NCBI GenBank assembly: GCA_945946745.1
Contig: CAMEWZ010000002.1
Location: forward strand, 1 to 37,805
Length of the DNA stretch: 37,805 nt
Direction: 5' to 3'
DNA from: an uncultured Clostridia bacterium
GTDB lineage: Bacteria > Bacillota > Clostridia > Oscillospirales > Oscillospiraceae
Shown piece after piece: positions 7,651 through 15,826 of this stretch. Position numbers and translations under genes: made by a program. The notes under the pieces are model-generated. The model searched no databases and had not been told where the DNA came from. It was given only the letters and a program-made list of their open reading frames with translations. How positions within the stretch are numbered: the stretch's first letter is position 1; every line of letters starts with the position of its first letter.

Positions 7651-8984
7651 CGGAATTTGACTTTTTGAATCAAAAATGGAAAAAGGCGCTGTTTGGATTA
7701 TTCCTGTTTGCCATGCTGCTGCTGGCCAGAGACACCTTGGTGACCTCCTCTATTTTGGGCTTTACCAAAGCCCAGGCCTTGATGCTGGCACTGACCGCGT
7801 TGCTGGGCGCTGCTTTCCTGGCGGCGAACCGAAAGCGGCTGAAAGCCATCGTCACTGACTGGCGGATGGGGTTTCTGGGATTTCTGGCGCTGCTTTTGCT
7901 GCTGCCCATGGTGGTGAAGCGGGATTGGCAGATGATGTATTTCAGCATTTTGTTCTGCCTGGCCTTCGCGGTATTTCTGACCTATTTTGCATCGATGCGG
8001 GATGTTGCCAAGCTTTACGTGGTGATGTTAACTGCGTTGGCGGCATACTCCGTCCTGGCGACCTATGGGCTAAAGGAGCTGGCCGGGGCGGGCGTTCTGA
8101 AGGTGCCGGTGTTCTGCAATTCCAATGACTGGGATTTTTACAACTTTGGTTTCTGCTATGTGGTGACCTGGCCGTTGTGGCATCGAAATTTTGGTATTTT
8201 TCGGGAGCCTGGGGTCTATCAGTTCTTCCTGCTGCTGGCCCTGTATCTCAATCACTACCGGGTGGATTGGAAACGGGCCTGGACGCGGTGGCTGGTCAGC
8301 GGGATTCTGGCCGTCACCATGGTGACCACCTTTGCCATTGGCGGCATCGCGGAGCTGGGGCTTCTGGCAATATTTGTCTACTTTGATCAGAAATGGTATC
8401 GGACAAAGGCAGGGCGAATCGCGGGGCTGTGCGCGGTGGCGGTGGTGCTGGCGCTTCTGGCCCACATTCTGATTACCATCCGAACCACAGCCTTTGAATT
8501 CAGCATTTACTATGAGTTTTACGACATGTTCCTGCGGCTGACGACCCCCTCGGATTCCTCCGTTGACCGGCTCAGCGCCATTTTTACGGATCTGTCGTTT
8601 TTTGGAAAGCATCCTCTGTTTGGGGATACCCTGGCGGAGGTGCTCCACGGAACCAATCACAATACCAGCTCCACGCTGATTCAGTATGCCATTTTCGGCG
8701 TGCTGGGCGGGAGCCTACATGTGGCGGCCTGGGTGGCGCTGATCTGGGAGCGGAAACGATCCATTGTGGGCAATCTGTGTCTGCTGGGAATCCTGTTCCT
8801 GTCCTTCAACACCCAGAATCTGGTTGCGGACGTATTTTTCTGGCTGTTCCCGATGATGGCGCTGACCGAACGGGGACTGACCTACTTCCGGAGGAAAGGA
8901 GAGCGTGCAAATGGAACAGGCATTGCTGCGCAGGGTACAGCTGACCCAGCTGGAGATCGCCAAGGAGATCAAGCGGGTCTGTGA
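7647..8984 (+). CDS. wzy: Wzy-like polysaccharide polymerase, polytopic membrane protein
   Basis: A 445-residue very hydrophobic protein with roughly 10-12 predicted membrane segments between residues ~13 and ~415. It has the FREPGVYQFF segment typical of O-antigen polymerase/ligase-like proteins before a central hydrophobic stretch and, late in the protein, an extracytoplasmic GTNHNTSSTLIQ loop. Wzy proteins join lipid-linked repeat units at the outer face of the membrane after Wzx export, and a Wzx is encoded later in the same operon. The last ~24 codons run through the start of licD in another frame and look like unstructured tail. Assignment rests on topology, short motifs and operon position, since Wzy sequences diverge greatly. 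Confidence 0.75.
   Translation: MTEFDFLNQKWKKALFGLFLFAMLLLARDTLVTSSILGFTKAQALMLALTALLGAAFLAANRKRLKAIVTDWRMGFLGFLALLLLLPMVVKRDWQMMYFSILFCLAFAVFLTYFASMRDVAKLYVVMLTALAAYSVLATYGLKELAGAGVLKVPVFCNSNDWDFYNFGFCYVVTWPLWHRNFGIFREPGVYQFFLLLALYLNHYRVDWKRAWTRWLVSGILAVTMVTTFAIGGIAELGLLAIFVYFDQKWYRTKAGRIAGLCAVAVVLALLAHILITIRTTAFEFSIYYEFYDMFLRLTTPSDSSVDRLSAIFTDLSFFGKHPLFGDTLAEVLHGTNHNTSSTLIQYAIFGVLGGSLHVAAWVALIWERKRSIVGNLCLLGILFLSFNTQNLVADVFFWLFPMMALTERGLTYFRRKGERANGTGIAAQGTADPAGDRQGDQAGL
8890..8901 (+). promoter_or_regulatory. Double ribosome binding site deciding the licD start
   Basis: GGAGG (8890-8894) and AAAGGAG (8895-8901) lie inside the polymerase gene. ATG at 8911 is 9 bases from the second site; the GTG at 8905 would be only 3 bases away, so ATG 8911 is preferred. 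Confidence 0.65.
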
Positions 8985-9753
8985 GGAAAACGGCATCCGG
9001 TATTTTCTGGACGCGGGCACCTTCCTGGGGGCTGTCCGGCATGGGGGCTTCATCCCCTGGGATGATGATATGGACATCGGAATGCTGCGCTCCGATTATG
9101 AGAAATTCTGCCGCATCGCGCCGGAGAAGCTGAAGAAGGAATACTGCCTGCAAACCTGGTATACCGAGCCAAATTACGGCCTGCCCTTCGGCAAGGTGAT
9201 GAAGCGGGGCACAGTGTATTTGGAGAGCAAAAAAACCCGCCGCCTCCAGGAAAACGGCTTCTATGTGGATATTTTCCCTTTCGACGACGTACCCACTTCG
9301 GAGGAGGGGCGCAAAGACCTGGCCAGGCGGCTGCTGCAAATTTACCGGGTTCGGTTGATGAAATGCGGCTACAAGCCCTGGATGGAGGAGGATCGGATTC
9401 TCTGGAAAAAGCGGCTTGGGTATGTATATTACCAGATCCGGGCGCTGTTCGCCGCCAAAAAGGAGTTGGCCCGGGCCTATGATGCCCTGGCGGAATCCAT
9501 CCCGGAAACGGGCCTTGTCTGCGAACAGAGTGCCATGACGGCGCCGATGTACTTTGAACGGAGCTGGTGCGAGGAGCTGGCGATGTACTCCTTTGAAGGA
9601 GTCGCCTTCCCCGGCCCCAAGGAATATGACAAATTCCTCACCGCCATGTATGGCGATTATATGCGCCTTCCCCCGGAAAATGAGCGGGAAAACCGCCATC
9701 AGATTGTCCAGATTGATTTCGGCACGGAAACCCAAAAGGAAGAGACCAAATGA
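8911..9753 (+). CDS. licD: LicD-family phosphotransferase
   Basis: A 280-residue LicD protein, a nucleotidyltransferase-fold enzyme that transfers a phospho-group, such as phosphocholine from CDP-choline or a phospho-polyol, onto a glycan sugar. The family core is present: FLDAGTFLGAVRHGG (residues 32-46) followed by the metal-binding WDDDMDIGM (50-58), then GLPFGKVMKRGT and VDIFPFDDVP. No licA, licB or licC choline uptake/activation genes are in the window, so the transferred group is open. It starts inside the polymerase gene (74-base overlap) and is coupled to the next gene by ATGA at 9750-9753. Cytoplasmic action on the lipid-linked repeat unit before flipping is the usual picture. Confidence 0.88.
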   Translation: MEQALLRRVQLTQLEIAKEIKRVCEENGIRYFLDAGTFLGAVRHGGFIPWDDDMDIGMLRSDYEKFCRIAPEKLKKEYCLQTWYTEPNYGLPFGKVMKRGTVYLESKKTRRLQENGFYVDIFPFDDVPTSEEGRKDLARRLLQIYRVRLMKCGYKPWMEEDRILWKKRLGYVYYQIRALFAAKKELARAYDALAESIPETGLVCEQSAMTAPMYFERSWCEELAMYSFEGVAFPGPKEYDKFLTAMYGDYMRLPPENERENRHQIVQIDFGTETQKEETK

Positions 9754-10850
9754 AGCGAGTTCTGTTTTTGACCAATTACCCATCCCCCTACCGGGTGCAC
9801 TTTTTTGACGAGCTGGGAAAAAGCCTGGATGTGACGGTGCTCTATTCCGACCAGGTGGCGGACATTACCCACCGGGATCCAAAGTGGTTCGAGGCGGGCG
9901 AGGGGGGCTTTCACCCGGTGCAGCTGCGGAAAACCGCTGCCTTCCGGGAGGAAAACCTGTGCCTGGATGTGCTGCCCTGGCTGAAAAAGCCCTTTGACCA
10001 TATTGTCATCTGCGGCTACGCCTCGCCGACGGCGATGCTGGCCATGGCCTGGCTGCGGCTGCACCGGGTGCCCTTTTACATGGAAGTGGATGGCGGCCTG
10101 ATCCGGGAGGACAGCGCGGCCAAATACCGCTTCAAGCGGCTGCTGGTCAGCGGCGCTACCTACTGGCTCAGCAGCGGCCCCAAAACCACGGACTATCTTG
10201 TCCATTATGGAGCCAAGGAAGAAGCCGTGCGGACATATCCCTTCACCTCTCTCTGGGAACGGGACATTCTGCCCCAAATTCCCACCCTGGAGGAAAAACA
10301 GTCCCTTCGCCGGAAGCTGGGGATGATGGAGAACCAAATTGTCCTGTATGTGGGCCGGTTTACCCGGGCCAAGGGCATGGATGCCCTGCTGGAGGCGTCT
10401 ACCACCCTGGATTCGGATACCGGCGTTTATTTCGTAGGCGGTGAGCCGGAGAAGGCTCATCTGCGTTTCTGCGAGAGCCAGGGGTTGTCCAATGTCCACT
10501 TTGTGGGCTTTCGGAGGAAGGAACAGCTGACTGATTATTACAAAGCAGCAGATCTGCTGGTGCTGCCCACGGAAAGCGATGTTTGGGGCCTGGTGATCAA
10601 TGAGGCCATGGCCTGCGGCCTGCCGGTGGTTACCACGGATCGATGCGTGGCCGGGTTGGAGCTGGTGGAGGACGGTGTCAACGGCTATCTGGTGCCGGTG
10701 AATGACCGGGAGGCCCTGGCGGAGAAGCTCCAGCTGGTTCTCAGCGCCGATTACCGGGAGATGGGAGAGCGGTCTTTGGAGAAGATCCGCCCATATACCC
10801 TGGAAAATATGGCAAAATCCCATGTGGAAATCTTTGAAAATGAGGGCTGA
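9750..10850 (+). CDS. GT4 glycosyltransferase
   Basis: A 366-residue retaining GT-B enzyme. The acceptor domain begins with LTNYPSPYRVHFF (residues 8-20), a form common in capsule GT4 enzymes. The donor domain has YVGRFTRAKG (~192-201) and ESDVWGLVINEAMACG, which supplies the two glutamates around the nucleotide-sugar site. It is translationally coupled to licD and 3 bases before the next glycosyltransferase, so it belongs to the Wzx/Wzy repeat-unit set. Linkage and donor cannot be deduced. Confidence 0.83.
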   Translation: MKRVLFLTNYPSPYRVHFFDELGKSLDVTVLYSDQVADITHRDPKWFEAGEGGFHPVQLRKTAAFREENLCLDVLPWLKKPFDHIVICGYASPTAMLAMAWLRLHRVPFYMEVDGGLIREDSAAKYRFKRLLVSGATYWLSSGPKTTDYLVHYGAKEEAVRTYPFTSLWERDILPQIPTLEEKQSLRRKLGMMENQIVLYVGRFTRAKGMDALLEASTTLDSDTGVYFVGGEPEKAHLRFCESQGLSNVHFVGFRRKEQLTDYYKAADLLVLPTESDVWGLVINEAMACGLPVVTTDRCVAGLELVEDGVNGYLVPVNDREALAEKLQLVLSADYREMGERSLEKIRPYTLENMAKSHVEIFENEG

Positions 10851-10853
10851 ACC

Positions 10854-12020
10854 ATGCACATCCTCTACGCGGTGACCACCTGCTCCAACCGAACCTACCG
10901 GCGGCTGTTTGCGAAAGTGGCGGTCAAACCGGCCTTTCAATCCCAGAAATACCACCGCCTGCTCATTGAGGGCCTGGCGACGAACAGCAGGGTGGACGTG
11001 ATTGCCAACCCGCCGGTGAACCGCGCGGTGCTGGATCAAGCCTTTATCCGTCTTTCTCGGGAGGAGGAGGGGGGCGCCTGCTACCATAACCTGCCCGCCA
11101 TCCGTAATCCTCTGTTGAAAGCGGCCTGGGTGGGACTGGGAACCTTCTTTCAGATTCTTCGCTTGGCGGATCGGGATTCCGCGGTGGTGGTGGACGGACT
11201 GAACCGGGTCACCGCTCTGGCGGGAATGTTGGCGGCCCGACTGCGGCGGATACCTTGCGTAGGCATTGTGACGGATCTGCCGGACATGCTGGGTGGCGGC
11301 GGCTTTTCCAAAAAGCTTGCCAATTTCGTCATTGACCATTGTAGCGCCTATGTATTTTTAACCCAGGCCATGAATGGGCGTCTGAATCCAACGGGAAAGC
11401 CGTATGTCATTTTGGAGGGCCACGCCGACATTGCCATGGAGAAGCGCACGCCCTCTTTGGAGAAAAAGCAGCATCCCCGTGTGTGCCTGTATGCCGGGGG
11501 CGTCAGCCGGCAGTACGGCCTGGCCAATTTGGTGGAGGGCTTCCGCCTGGCGAACCTGCCGGATACCGAGCTGCATATCTACGGCCCCGGAGACTATGTG
11601 GAGGAATTAAAGACGGTGGCGGCGGAGGACAGCCGGGTAAAATACGGCGGGATGCTGCTGAACACCGAGATCGTGGACAAGGAGATGGAGGCCACGCTGC
11701 TGGTCAATCCCCGGCCCACATCGGAAGAATTTGTGAAGTATTCCTTCCCCTCCAAAACCATGGAGTACATGTCCACCGGAACGCCGGTGCTGACCACGGT
11801 GCTGCCGGGAATGCCGGAGGAATACCATTCCTATGTGAATTTGATCCGGGAGGAAACGCCCCAGGGCATTGCCCGTGCGCTGCGGGAGACCCTGGAGCGC
11901 AGCGACGAGGCGCTGCTGGAGCAGGGAATGGCGGCGAGAAGCTTTGTGCTGACCCAAAAGGACAATGTGACCCAAGCGGGTAAAATTCTGGAAATGCTGA
12001 CTAGGATGCAAAGGAAGTGA
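10854..12020 (+). CDS. GT4-like glycosyltransferase
   Basis: A 388-residue GT-B type protein. The N-terminal domain is less conserved than in its neighbours, with GIVTDLPDMLGG (~138-149) and YVFLTQAMN (~165-173). The C-terminal domain has YAGGVSRQYG (~211-220), HIYGPGDY (~242-249) and PSKTMEYMSTGTPVL, the donor-site region seen in the CapL/WbuB-like branch rather than the E-x7-E of typical GT4 enzymes. No signal peptide is visible. It lies 3 bases after the upstream glycosyltransferase stop and 6 bases before the next start. Substrates are unknown. Confidence 0.78.
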   Translation: MHILYAVTTCSNRTYRRLFAKVAVKPAFQSQKYHRLLIEGLATNSRVDVIANPPVNRAVLDQAFIRLSREEEGGACYHNLPAIRNPLLKAAWVGLGTFFQILRLADRDSAVVVDGLNRVTALAGMLAARLRRIPCVGIVTDLPDMLGGGGFSKKLANFVIDHCSAYVFLTQAMNGRLNPTGKPYVILEGHADIAMEKRTPSLEKKQHPRVCLYAGGVSRQYGLANLVEGFRLANLPDTELHIYGPGDYVEELKTVAAEDSRVKYGGMLLNTEIVDKEMEATLLVNPRPTSEEFVKYSFPSKTMEYMSTGTPVLTTVLPGMPEEYHSYVNLIREETPQGIARALRETLERSDEALLEQGMAARSFVLTQKDNVTQAGKILEMLTRMQRK

Positions 12021-12026
12021 CAAACC

Positions 12027-13295
12027 ATGCGGCTGCTGTGGCTGTGCAATACCGCCCCCGGGGTGGTGTGTTCTCATATCAGCGGAAAGCCCACCGGCGG
12101 GGTGAACTGGGTGGATCATGTCCTCAGCGGCCTGCGCCGCCAGGGCCTCACCATCCGGATCTTGTTCCGGGGGGAGGGCGGCAGCGCGCAGCTGGATGAC
12201 GGCTGCGGCTATGCCGCCTTTTCGGAGCCTTTGCCACACCGGTATTACCCGGAGCTGGAGAAACGATTCCGGGCGGAAATCCGTTCCTTTCAACCGGATG
12301 TGATCCACAGCTGGGGCCTGGAATATGGCCATACCCTGGCCATGGTGAACGCTGCCCAGGCGGAGGGAAAGCTGCCCTGCATGGCGGCCAGCATCCAGGG
12401 CCTGTGCGGCTTCATTGCCCGGCATTACGCCGAGGGCATTCCGGAGCGGGTGCAGCGAAGCGCCACCTTTCGGGATTTTGTCCGCCGGGACAATATTCGG
12501 CAGCAGCGGGAAAAGTATGTGCTGCGGGGCCGGATGGAGGCCCAGGCCATGAAAATGCTGAGCCACGTCATTGGCCGCACCGACTGGGATCGGGCCTGCG
12601 CGAAAACATGGAATCCGGACATTGTCTATCATTTCTGTGGGGAAACCCTGCGGGAGCCTTTTTACCAGGGGCAGTGGCGCTATGATGCCTGCCGTCCCCA
12701 CCGGATTTTCGCCTCCAGCTGCGAATACCCGGTGAAGGGGTTCCACTATCTGCTGGAAGCCTTTTCGGAGGTGCTGAAAACCTACCCGGACGCTACGCTG
12801 GCCGTCCCCGGAAGAAGCTTTCTTTCCGGCGGGGCCCAGGCCCGTCTTCGTCGGGGCAGTTATGAAAAGTATCTGGAAACCCTGGCAAAACAATGGAATT
12901 TGACGGATAAAATCGAATTTCTGGGGGATCTCAGCGGGGAGGAGATGAAGGCGGCTTATGTAAGCGCCAACGTCTTTGTCCTGCCCTCCACCATAGAGAA
13001 TTCCCCTAACTCCCTGGGGGAGGCCATGCTGCTGGGGGTTCCTTGCGTAGCCAGTGACGTAGGCGGTGTGTCCAGCCTCATGCGCCACGGCAGCGAGGGC
13101 CGGATTTACCAGTCAACCGCTCCCTATATGCTGGCATATCATATCCAGACGCTGTTTGCCATGGGGCCGGAGGCGGCATCCCTGGGCCAGGCGGCCCGCG
13201 CCCACGCCCAGGTGACCCATGATCCGGAACGGAATCTGGAGACCCTGTTGGCGATTTATGGGGAGCTTGCCGGGGGAGGGAACTGCCATGGGTAA
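12027..13295 (+). CDS. GT4 glycosyltransferase
   Basis: A 422-residue GT-B enzyme, the longest GT4 protein in the window. The N-terminal glycine-rich loop is PTGGVNWVDH (~22-31), followed by DVIHSWGLEYGH (~91-102). The C-terminal half has EYPVKGFHYLLEAF, then FLGDLSGEEMKAAY, and ENSPNSLGEAMLLGVPCVAS, a standard donor-binding E-x7-E. The middle section (~125-215) is longer than usual and carries a charged, arginine-rich stretch. Its last 8 bases overlap the start of the GT2 gene downstream. Donor and acceptor cannot be assigned. Confidence 0.82.
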   Translation: MRLLWLCNTAPGVVCSHISGKPTGGVNWVDHVLSGLRRQGLTIRILFRGEGGSAQLDDGCGYAAFSEPLPHRYYPELEKRFRAEIRSFQPDVIHSWGLEYGHTLAMVNAAQAEGKLPCMAASIQGLCGFIARHYAEGIPERVQRSATFRDFVRRDNIRQQREKYVLRGRMEAQAMKMLSHVIGRTDWDRACAKTWNPDIVYHFCGETLREPFYQGQWRYDACRPHRIFASSCEYPVKGFHYLLEAFSEVLKTYPDATLAVPGRSFLSGGAQARLRRGSYEKYLETLAKQWNLTDKIEFLGDLSGEEMKAAYVSANVFVLPSTIENSPNSLGEAMLLGVPCVASDVGGVSSLMRHGSEGRIYQSTAPYMLAYHIQTLFAMGPEAASLGQAARAHAQVTHDPERNLETLLAIYGELAGGGNCHG

Positions 13296-14274
13296 GCGCT
13301 TGAGTGTCATTGTGCCGGTTTATAACGTGGCGGCGTATCTGAGCCGGTGCGTGGATTCCTTGTTGGAGCAAAAGGACGTGGAGCTGGAAATTTTGCTGGT
13401 AGACGACGGCTCCACGGACGCATCCGGCAGTATCTGCGATGGCTACGCGGCCCGGGATTCCCGGGTGAGGGTCATCCACAAGGAAAACGGCGGCTTGAGC
13501 ATCGCCCGGAACGCGGGCCTGGACGCGGCGGAGGGGGAGTATCTGACCTTCGTGGACAGCGATGATTATGTGGAGCCGGATTCCTATGGCCCCATGCTGG
13601 CGCTGGCGGAGCGCTGGGGCGCAAGGCTGGTGTGCGGCGGCCGGTATGACGTGGATGGCAATACCGGTGAAAAAACGGTGGGCTTGTGTCCCGAAAAAAC
13701 CGAGCGGATTTCCGGGGAGGAGCTGGCGGGCAGGATTTTTCTGTGGGATGGCTGCGATTCCAGCGCCTGTGACAAGCTTTACCACCGCTCCCTGTTTGAT
13801 GCCATCCGCTACCCGGAGGGCCGGGTCTGCGAGGATGTGCCGGTAACCTACCGGCTTGTGCTGAAGGCAGAGTGGGTTGTGCTTTGGAATCGGCCCTATT
13901 ATCACTACTACCACCGGCCGGGGAGCATCACCACGGCGGAGGTGTCGGAAAAGACCCTCCATTTTTCCCAGCATACGGCGGCGATTTACGAGGATATTCG
14001 GAAAAATCACCCGAATATCGAACCACAGGCCCGCTTTTTGCGGGTAAAGTCCCTGTCCCATCTAATGCTTCTGCTGGGTCAGGCGGAGCCGGAAAAACGG
14101 CGGCAGTTTGCCGGAGAATACCGGCAGGCCCGGAGAAACTTAAGCCGCCACACGGCTTTTTTCCTAAGCAGTCCCTATTTCGACCGGAAGGAACGGCTGC
14201 GGGATCTGCTGCTGGTGCTGGGCTTGTACCGCTTTGTGCGTCCGTTCTTTCACAAAGAGGCGCAAAGCCTGTAA
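13288..14274 (+). CDS. GT2 family glycosyltransferase
   Basis: A 328-residue GT-A enzyme starting at ATG 13288, 8 bases after GGAGG, with an 8-base overlap of the previous gene. Motifs: SVIVPVYN (6-13), DDGSTD (39-44) for nucleotide binding, ENGGLSIARN (66-75) and the metal-binding DSDD (90-93). A CEDVPVTYRL segment near residue 178 matches the catalytic E-D region common in EpsH/WaaV-like proteins. The C-terminal ~100 residues are basic and amphipathic and probably touch the membrane. It is the only GT2 enzyme in the first operon and closely resembles those of the second operon. Confidence 0.87.
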   Translation: MGKRLSVIVPVYNVAAYLSRCVDSLLEQKDVELEILLVDDGSTDASGSICDGYAARDSRVRVIHKENGGLSIARNAGLDAAEGEYLTFVDSDDYVEPDSYGPMLALAERWGARLVCGGRYDVDGNTGEKTVGLCPEKTERISGEELAGRIFLWDGCDSSACDKLYHRSLFDAIRYPEGRVCEDVPVTYRLVLKAEWVVLWNRPYYHYYHRPGSITTAEVSEKTLHFSQHTAAIYEDIRKNHPNIEPQARFLRVKSLSHLMLLLGQAEPEKRRQFAGEYRQARRNLSRHTAFFLSSPYFDRKERLRDLLLVLGLYRFVRPFFHKEAQSL

Positions 14275-14304
14275 GGAATCTTCCATTTTTTCACTGGAGT
14301 TACC

Positions 14305-15693
14305 ATGAAACGACAGAACCGAGTTGCTTTTTTTAATATTTTGAGCACCTTGCTGCTGCGGGGCATCTCGTTTATCACCATGCCGCTGTTCACCCGGCTG
14401 CTGGGAGACAGCGGCTATGGCGTGACCCAGATCTACAATACCTGGGTTAGTGTGCTGGCCATCGTGTTCACCCTGCAAACCCAGGGAACCCTGGTCAACG
14501 CCCGGGTAGAGTACCCGGAGGAGGAGCAGGCGCAGTACCAGTCCGCGGTTATGGGCTTGTCGCTGCTGCTGTTTTTGACTTGTGCCGCGGCGGTGCTGTG
14601 CTTCCTCGGCCCGGTTTCCGCGGCGCTGAAGCTGGATCGGCTGCTGATCGTGCTGATGCTGCTTCAGGCCTTTGGCACCTACTGCGTCAATTTCCTGAAC
14701 ATGAAGTTCGTCTATGAGTTCAAGGCGGGCCGGAACATGGTGCTGTCCCTGGTGGTCACCCTGGTGACCCTGGGGCTTTCCCTGGCGTTGATTCTGCCCA
14801 TGCCCCAGGAGCAGCGGTATTACGGCAGAATCGTGGCTATTGCCGCGACCTATAGTGTACTGGGCATTCCTGCCTGCATCTACATTCTGGCGAAGGGAAA
14901 GACGCTGGTTCACCGGGAGTATTGGAAATTCTGCGTTGGCTTGGCCATTCCGGTGGTATTTTATAACCTGTCGGATCTGATCCTGGGCCAGAGTGATAAG
15001 GTCATGGTGCAGCAGATGCTGGATGACGCCCGGGCGGGCCGGTATTCCGCGGCGCTGACCTTTGGCGGCGTGATGTTTACCATTTTCGGGGCGCTGAACA
15101 ATACCTGGTGCCCCTTCTTTTTTGAGGACATGAAGCAGGGGGATCGGGAGCAGGTTCGGCAGAAGGCGAAGAACTTTCTGGAGCTGTTTACCGTGCTGTC
15201 CATGGGCTTTGTTCTGCTGGTGACGGAGGTTTACCATGTGGTGGTGGATCAAACCTTCTGGGATGGAACGATGCTGATTCCCATTTTTGTATCCAGTTAT
15301 TTCTTGAATTTTCTGTGTACCTTCCCCATTAACTATGAGTACTACCGCAAGCGCACCAAGGCGGTGGCTGTGGTGACCATTGGCGCTTCCCTGCTGAATC
15401 TGGGGCTGAATTATGTGCTGATCCGCTGGATGGGCATGGCGGGGGCGGCAGTGGCCACCATGCTGTCCCACGGAATCCAGCTGGGAACGCACCATGTTTA
15501 CACCCGGTATTTCCTGGGAAAAGCGGATTATCCCTTCGGCTTGGGTCTGTGGGGGAAATACGCGCTGGCTTATTTTGCCGTTGTGGCGCTGGTGCTGCTG
15601 GGGCAGGACGCGGCGCTGCTGCGCTGGTGCCTGGGCGGCGCCATCGGTGTATGGGAGCTGCTGCGCATCCGGAAACGGCGGGTATTGATTTGA
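14305..15693 (+). CDS. wzx: Wzx-type lipid-linked oligosaccharide flippase
   Basis: A 462-residue polytopic protein of the MOP/polysaccharide-export superfamily with about 12-14 membrane segments. The N-terminus shows the classical pattern: NILSTLLLRGISFITMPLF (residues ~11-29) then TRLLGDSGYG (30-39), and a mid-protein polar segment with SDLILGQSDKVMV (~222-234). It would move the undecaprenyl-PP-linked repeat unit to the outer face for the Wzy-like protein encoded upstream. It is the last gene of the first operon; a hairpin terminator begins 6 bases after the stop. The 30-base gap before it is one of the larger ones in this operon, with a modest GGAG ribosome site. Confidence 0.9.
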   Translation: MKRQNRVAFFNILSTLLLRGISFITMPLFTRLLGDSGYGVTQIYNTWVSVLAIVFTLQTQGTLVNARVEYPEEEQAQYQSAVMGLSLLLFLTCAAAVLCFLGPVSAALKLDRLLIVLMLLQAFGTYCVNFLNMKFVYEFKAGRNMVLSLVVTLVTLGLSLALILPMPQEQRYYGRIVAIAATYSVLGIPACIYILAKGKTLVHREYWKFCVGLAIPVVFYNLSDLILGQSDKVMVQQMLDDARAGRYSAALTFGGVMFTIFGALNNTWCPFFFEDMKQGDREQVRQKAKNFLELFTVLSMGFVLLVTEVYHVVVDQTFWDGTMLIPIFVSSYFLNFLCTFPINYEYYRKRTKAVAVVTIGASLLNLGLNYVLIRWMGMAGAAVATMLSHGIQLGTHHVYTRYFLGKADYPFGLGLWGKYALAYFAVVALVLLGQDAALLRWCLGGAIGVWELLRIRKRRVLI

Positions 15694-15697
15694 CGGC

Positions 15698-15733
15698 AGG
15701 CGGTCGGGCAAAAAGCCCGGCCGCCTTTGCTTT
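15698..15733 (+). terminator. Rho-independent terminator closing the first operon
   Basis: A 12-bp GC-rich stem (15698-15709 with 15715-15726, one G-U pair) encloses an AAAAA loop and is followed by a short T-rich tract with a GC interruption (TTTGCTTT). It sits immediately after the flippase gene and before a promoter, so it marks an operon boundary. Confidence 0.82.
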
Positions 15734-15739
15734 CCAGGG

Positions 15740-15768
15740 TTGCAATCAAATGGGAAATGGTGTATAAT
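15740..15768 (+). promoter_or_regulatory. Sigma-A type promoter of the second operon
   Basis: TTGCAA (15740-15745) and a perfect TATAAT (15763-15768) are separated by 17 bases. Transcription would start near 15775, leaving a leader of about 50 bases before the ATG at 15827. It is the only strong match I see inside the glycan locus. Confidence 0.8.
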
Positions 15769-15826
15769 ACCGTTGGATTTGTGTCCATTTTTGACGGAAC
15801 GACTTGCTGGCTTTGGGGGATTTGCT

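Noticed and set aside
8905-8907. GTG as the licD start
   Set aside because: Only 3 bases from the nearest ribosome site, while ATG 8911 is at 9 bases.
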